From positions 62,001-126,000 of the forward strand of contig CP076355.1 of the NCBI GenBank assembly GCA_018798825.1: a DNA stretch of 64,000 nucleotides. Reading direction: 5' to 3'. The notes under the pieces are model-generated. The model saw only the letters and a program-made list of their open reading frames with translations, searched no databases and was not told where the DNA came from. Each line of letters opens with the position of its first letter. The stretch's first letter is position 1. Source of the DNA: Ochrobactrum sp. BTU1. GTDB lineage: Bacteria; Pseudomonadota; Alphaproteobacteria; Rhizobiales; Rhizobiaceae. Below are positions 62,155-64,000 of the stretch, piece by piece. The position numbers were made by a program, and so were the translations under genes.

Positions 62155-64000
62155 ATGCTGGGGACTCCATCTTTCCAAAATACGATCAACCAGCGCTGGT
62201 TGAAAGCTCTTTCCGCCTCCGTCGCTCTGTTGGCTGCGATTCCAGCTCATGCGCAGACTGCGCCTGAAAAGAATGCTATAAGCCAGAACACCGTGGGCGG
62301 AACCGCTGAAGTCATAAGGTTGCAGACAATCACACTTTCAGCGGAGCGCGCGGCCAAAAACCTGCTCGATGTTCCGATGTCCATCAGTGTGATTGATCGT
62401 GATACGCTCGACCGTCATCAGGTACGTGATATCCAGGATATGGTGCGGTATGAGCCGGGTGTAAGCGTTGATCGTCAGACGTCGCTCACCAATCCTTTCG
62501 GACAGCTCAACAGTTTCAATATTCGCGGTGTTGGCGGCAACCGTGTGCAAATTCTGGTCGATGGCGCGCGCGTTCAGGAGCGCACCACCGATGGTAGCCG
62601 CGACTTTGTCGATCCGTTTAATATGAAATCGGTTGAGATCACGCGCGGGCCGAACTCTGTTCTGTGGGGTGCTGACGCATTGGGCGGCGTCGTGTTTTTC
62701 AGGACGCTTGATGCCGACGATCTTCTGGATGGTACCAAGCCATGGGCCGTCGAAACCAAGTTCAGCTATGACAGTTTCGATAAATCGTTCCGAAAGCAGA
62801 TTACCGGTGCTGCCGAAGCCGGAGACTTCAAGGTTATCGGTAGTTTCGGACATATGAGCTCGTCTGAACCAGATATGGGTAAGGCACGTGCAGATGGTGG
62901 TATTTGGGGATGCCCACGTGAGTCTATTTGGCCTTGCAACAAGGCATTTCCAATGGATACCGACGCTTATAATGGCTTAATGAAACTGCAGTGGAATCCA
63001 TCTGCCGATCATGAATTCAAGCTGACGGGCGAGTGGTTTGAGCGGAATACCGATGTCGATCAGAAATATGATTCGGGTGCTGCCAACCCGCTTTATGCAA
63101 GCATGCCCGCTTACTACAGTTTTTATTATCAAAACGAGAGTTGGGATCGTTCGCTGAAAATGCAGCGCGCTCGCTTTGCTTTGGATCATCGCTGGACCGT
63201 CGGTTCCTCCTGGCTGGATGAGGTGAAGTGGAACATTTCCTATTCACCGCAAAAACGCGATACTACCAGCACTCAGATCCGCAACTACTCCCTTCTGGCA
63301 ACGCCGCGACGGGAAAAGCGTATTCAGATTCGCAATTATAGCGAAGACTTTCTACAGGCAGATGTTCAGCTGACATCGTCATTTGATCTTGGTCAGACAA
63401 GCCATAAATTCATCTATGGTTTTGCGGGCGATATCACCAAAAGCAATTATGATGGTGATAATATCACCACCAATCTCAACACGGGTATAACGACGGTTAC
63501 GCCGCGGCAGGGTTTCAATTTCCCGAAAGTCGATACAATTCGTGCGGACTTTTATGTTCAGGACGAAATCAAGCTGCTGGATGAACGTTTGACACTGACA
63601 CCCGGCTTGCGTCTGGCAACCTATTCCCTCGATCCGACCAAGGATGATGGCTATGTGTCACTCGATGGGTTTGAGCCGGAGAAGATGGATGAAACCCGTC
63701 TGATCAAGCGCCTCGGTGCGATCTATAAGCTCGACGACACCTATTCGGTATTCGCCTCCTATGGCGAGGGCTTCAAAATGCCAACTGCTCAGCAGCTCTT
63801 TGTTTCGTCCACCTCTATCGGCGCAACGAGCATGGTTGAGGTCATTCCAAACCCGAACCTGAAGCCGGAATTTGTTCGCAGTTATGAAGCTGGTCTACGC
63901 GGAGAATTTAATCGAGGCTATTTCAGCGCTTCCACATTCTATTCGGATTACAAGGACTTTATCCGTGGCTTGCAGCGGGTTCCGGGAGAAGCAGATAAAT
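62155..64000 (+). CDS. bhuA: TonB-dependent heme receptor (BhuA-like), 3' end missing
   Basis: Outer-membrane receptor, at least 615 residues, cut by the window edge. Signal peptide: WLKALSASVALLAAIPAHAQ. TonB-box-like LQTITLSAER, then the plug domain (about 75-190): DVPMSISVIDRDTLDRHQVR, NIRGVGGNRVQILVDGARV and EITRGPNSVLWGADALGGVV. The barrel follows. The heme/hemoglobin-receptor motifs appear as YGEGFKMPTAQQLF (FRAP box position) and NPNLKPEFVRSYEAGLRG (NPNL box), which fits Brucella BhuA and relatives that import heme. The remaining ~50-60 residues including the C-terminal aromatic should lie beyond 64000. Confidence 0.88.
   Translation, partial: MLGTPSFQNTINQRWLKALSASVALLAAIPAHAQTAPEKNAISQNTVGGTAEVIRLQTITLSAERAAKNLLDVPMSISVIDRDTLDRHQVRDIQDMVRYEPGVSVDRQTSLTNPFGQLNSFNIRGVGGNRVQILVDGARVQERTTDGSRDFVDPFNMKSVEITRGPNSVLWGADALGGVVFFRTLDADDLLDGTKPWAVETKFSYDSFDKSFRKQITGAAEAGDFKVIGSFGHMSSSEPDMGKARADGGIWGCPRESIWPCNKAFPMDTDAYNGLMKLQWNPSADHEFKLTGEWFERNTDVDQKYDSGAANPLYASMPAYYSFYYQNESWDRSLKMQRARFALDHRWTVGSSWLDEVKWNISYSPQKRDTTSTQIRNYSLLATPRREKRIQIRNYSEDFLQADVQLTSSFDLGQTSHKFIYGFAGDITKSNYDGDNITTNLNTGITTVTPRQGFNFPKVDTIRADFYVQDEIKLLDERLTLTPGLRLATYSLDPTKDDGYVSLDGFEPEKMDETRLIKRLGAIYKLDDTYSVFASYGEGFKMPTAQQLFVSSTSIGATSMVEVIPNPNLKPEFVRSYEAGLRGEFNRGYFSASTFYSDYKDFIRGLQRVPGEADK

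Noticed and set aside
1..64000. CRISPR array, tRNA or rRNA genes
   Set aside because: No spaced direct repeats of CRISPR type and no cloverleaf or rRNA-like sequence was noticed by eye; short tRNAs could still be missed without a covariance search.

Overview
The window looks like chromosomal DNA of an alphaproteobacterium of the Brucellaceae, most likely an Ochrobactrum/Brucella relative. This rests on the BhuA-like heme receptor at the right edge, Ti/rhizobial-type TraA and TraG conjugation proteins, DUF736 and DUF6118 proteins typical of that order, and the style of the polysaccharide genes. Species cannot be fixed from the sequence alone.

Positions 1-32.5 kb are a surface-polysaccharide (O-antigen/capsule) region. 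It opens with the end of a Wzt-type export ATPase. It then holds at least seven glycosyltransferases, a gtrA/gtrB pair facing a large polytopic membrane protein, an acyltransferase-3 family O-acylase, a pyruvyltransferase-family protein, and the complete dTDP-L-rhamnose operon in the order rfbA-rfbC-rfbB-rfbD, next to a WbbL-like rhamnosyltransferase. Downstream lie a DUF218 protein and an unusual 983-residue single-module NRPS-like protein (adenylation, carrier and hydrolase domains plus a C-terminal beta-sandwich), another glycosyltransferase and a divergent PIG-L-like protein. Gene order is broken up by decayed DNA: a degenerate IS2-like element (6.4-7.4 kb), an IS3-family copy with inactive orfB (14.36-15.59 kb), and gene-poor stretches at 2.5-3.4, 9.4-10.1 and 20.5-21.8 kb. 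This is the usual look of a polysaccharide locus assembled by transfer.

Positions 32.6-41.5 kb are a compact amino-acid import and catabolism locus. It has a LacI-family regulator, an M20 deacylase, a PLP dehydratase, a D-serine-dehydratase-like enzyme, a polar amino-acid ABC transporter (two permeases, ATPase, binding protein) and a RidA enamine/imine deaminase. Two matching palindromes (TATGGTAACGTTACCATA and a near copy) lie before the regulator and between the divergent catabolic genes, and are probably the operators of this regulon.

Positions 42.7-52.7 kb encode a BapA-like biofilm adhesin and its type I secretion system. The adhesin contains 229 uninterrupted Asp-Ala dipeptides, encoded by a 1374-bp array that itself shows segmental duplication. 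A TolC-like lipoprotein, an ABC exporter and an HlyD adaptor follow, separated from the adhesin gene by two strong hairpins.

Positions 53.2-61.8 kb look like a small mobilisable element: a DUF736 protein, a divergent ArsR regulator/Old Yellow Enzyme pair as cargo, a TraG/VirD4 coupling protein, a small TraD-like protein, a TraA MobQ-type relaxase-helicase and a DUF6118 protein. No mating-pair-formation genes are present. A recognisable MobQ-type oriT (imperfect inverted repeat next to TAAGTGCGCCCTT on the bottom strand) sits between the divergent traD-like and traA genes. The window ends inside a TonB-dependent heme receptor gene (bhuA-like).
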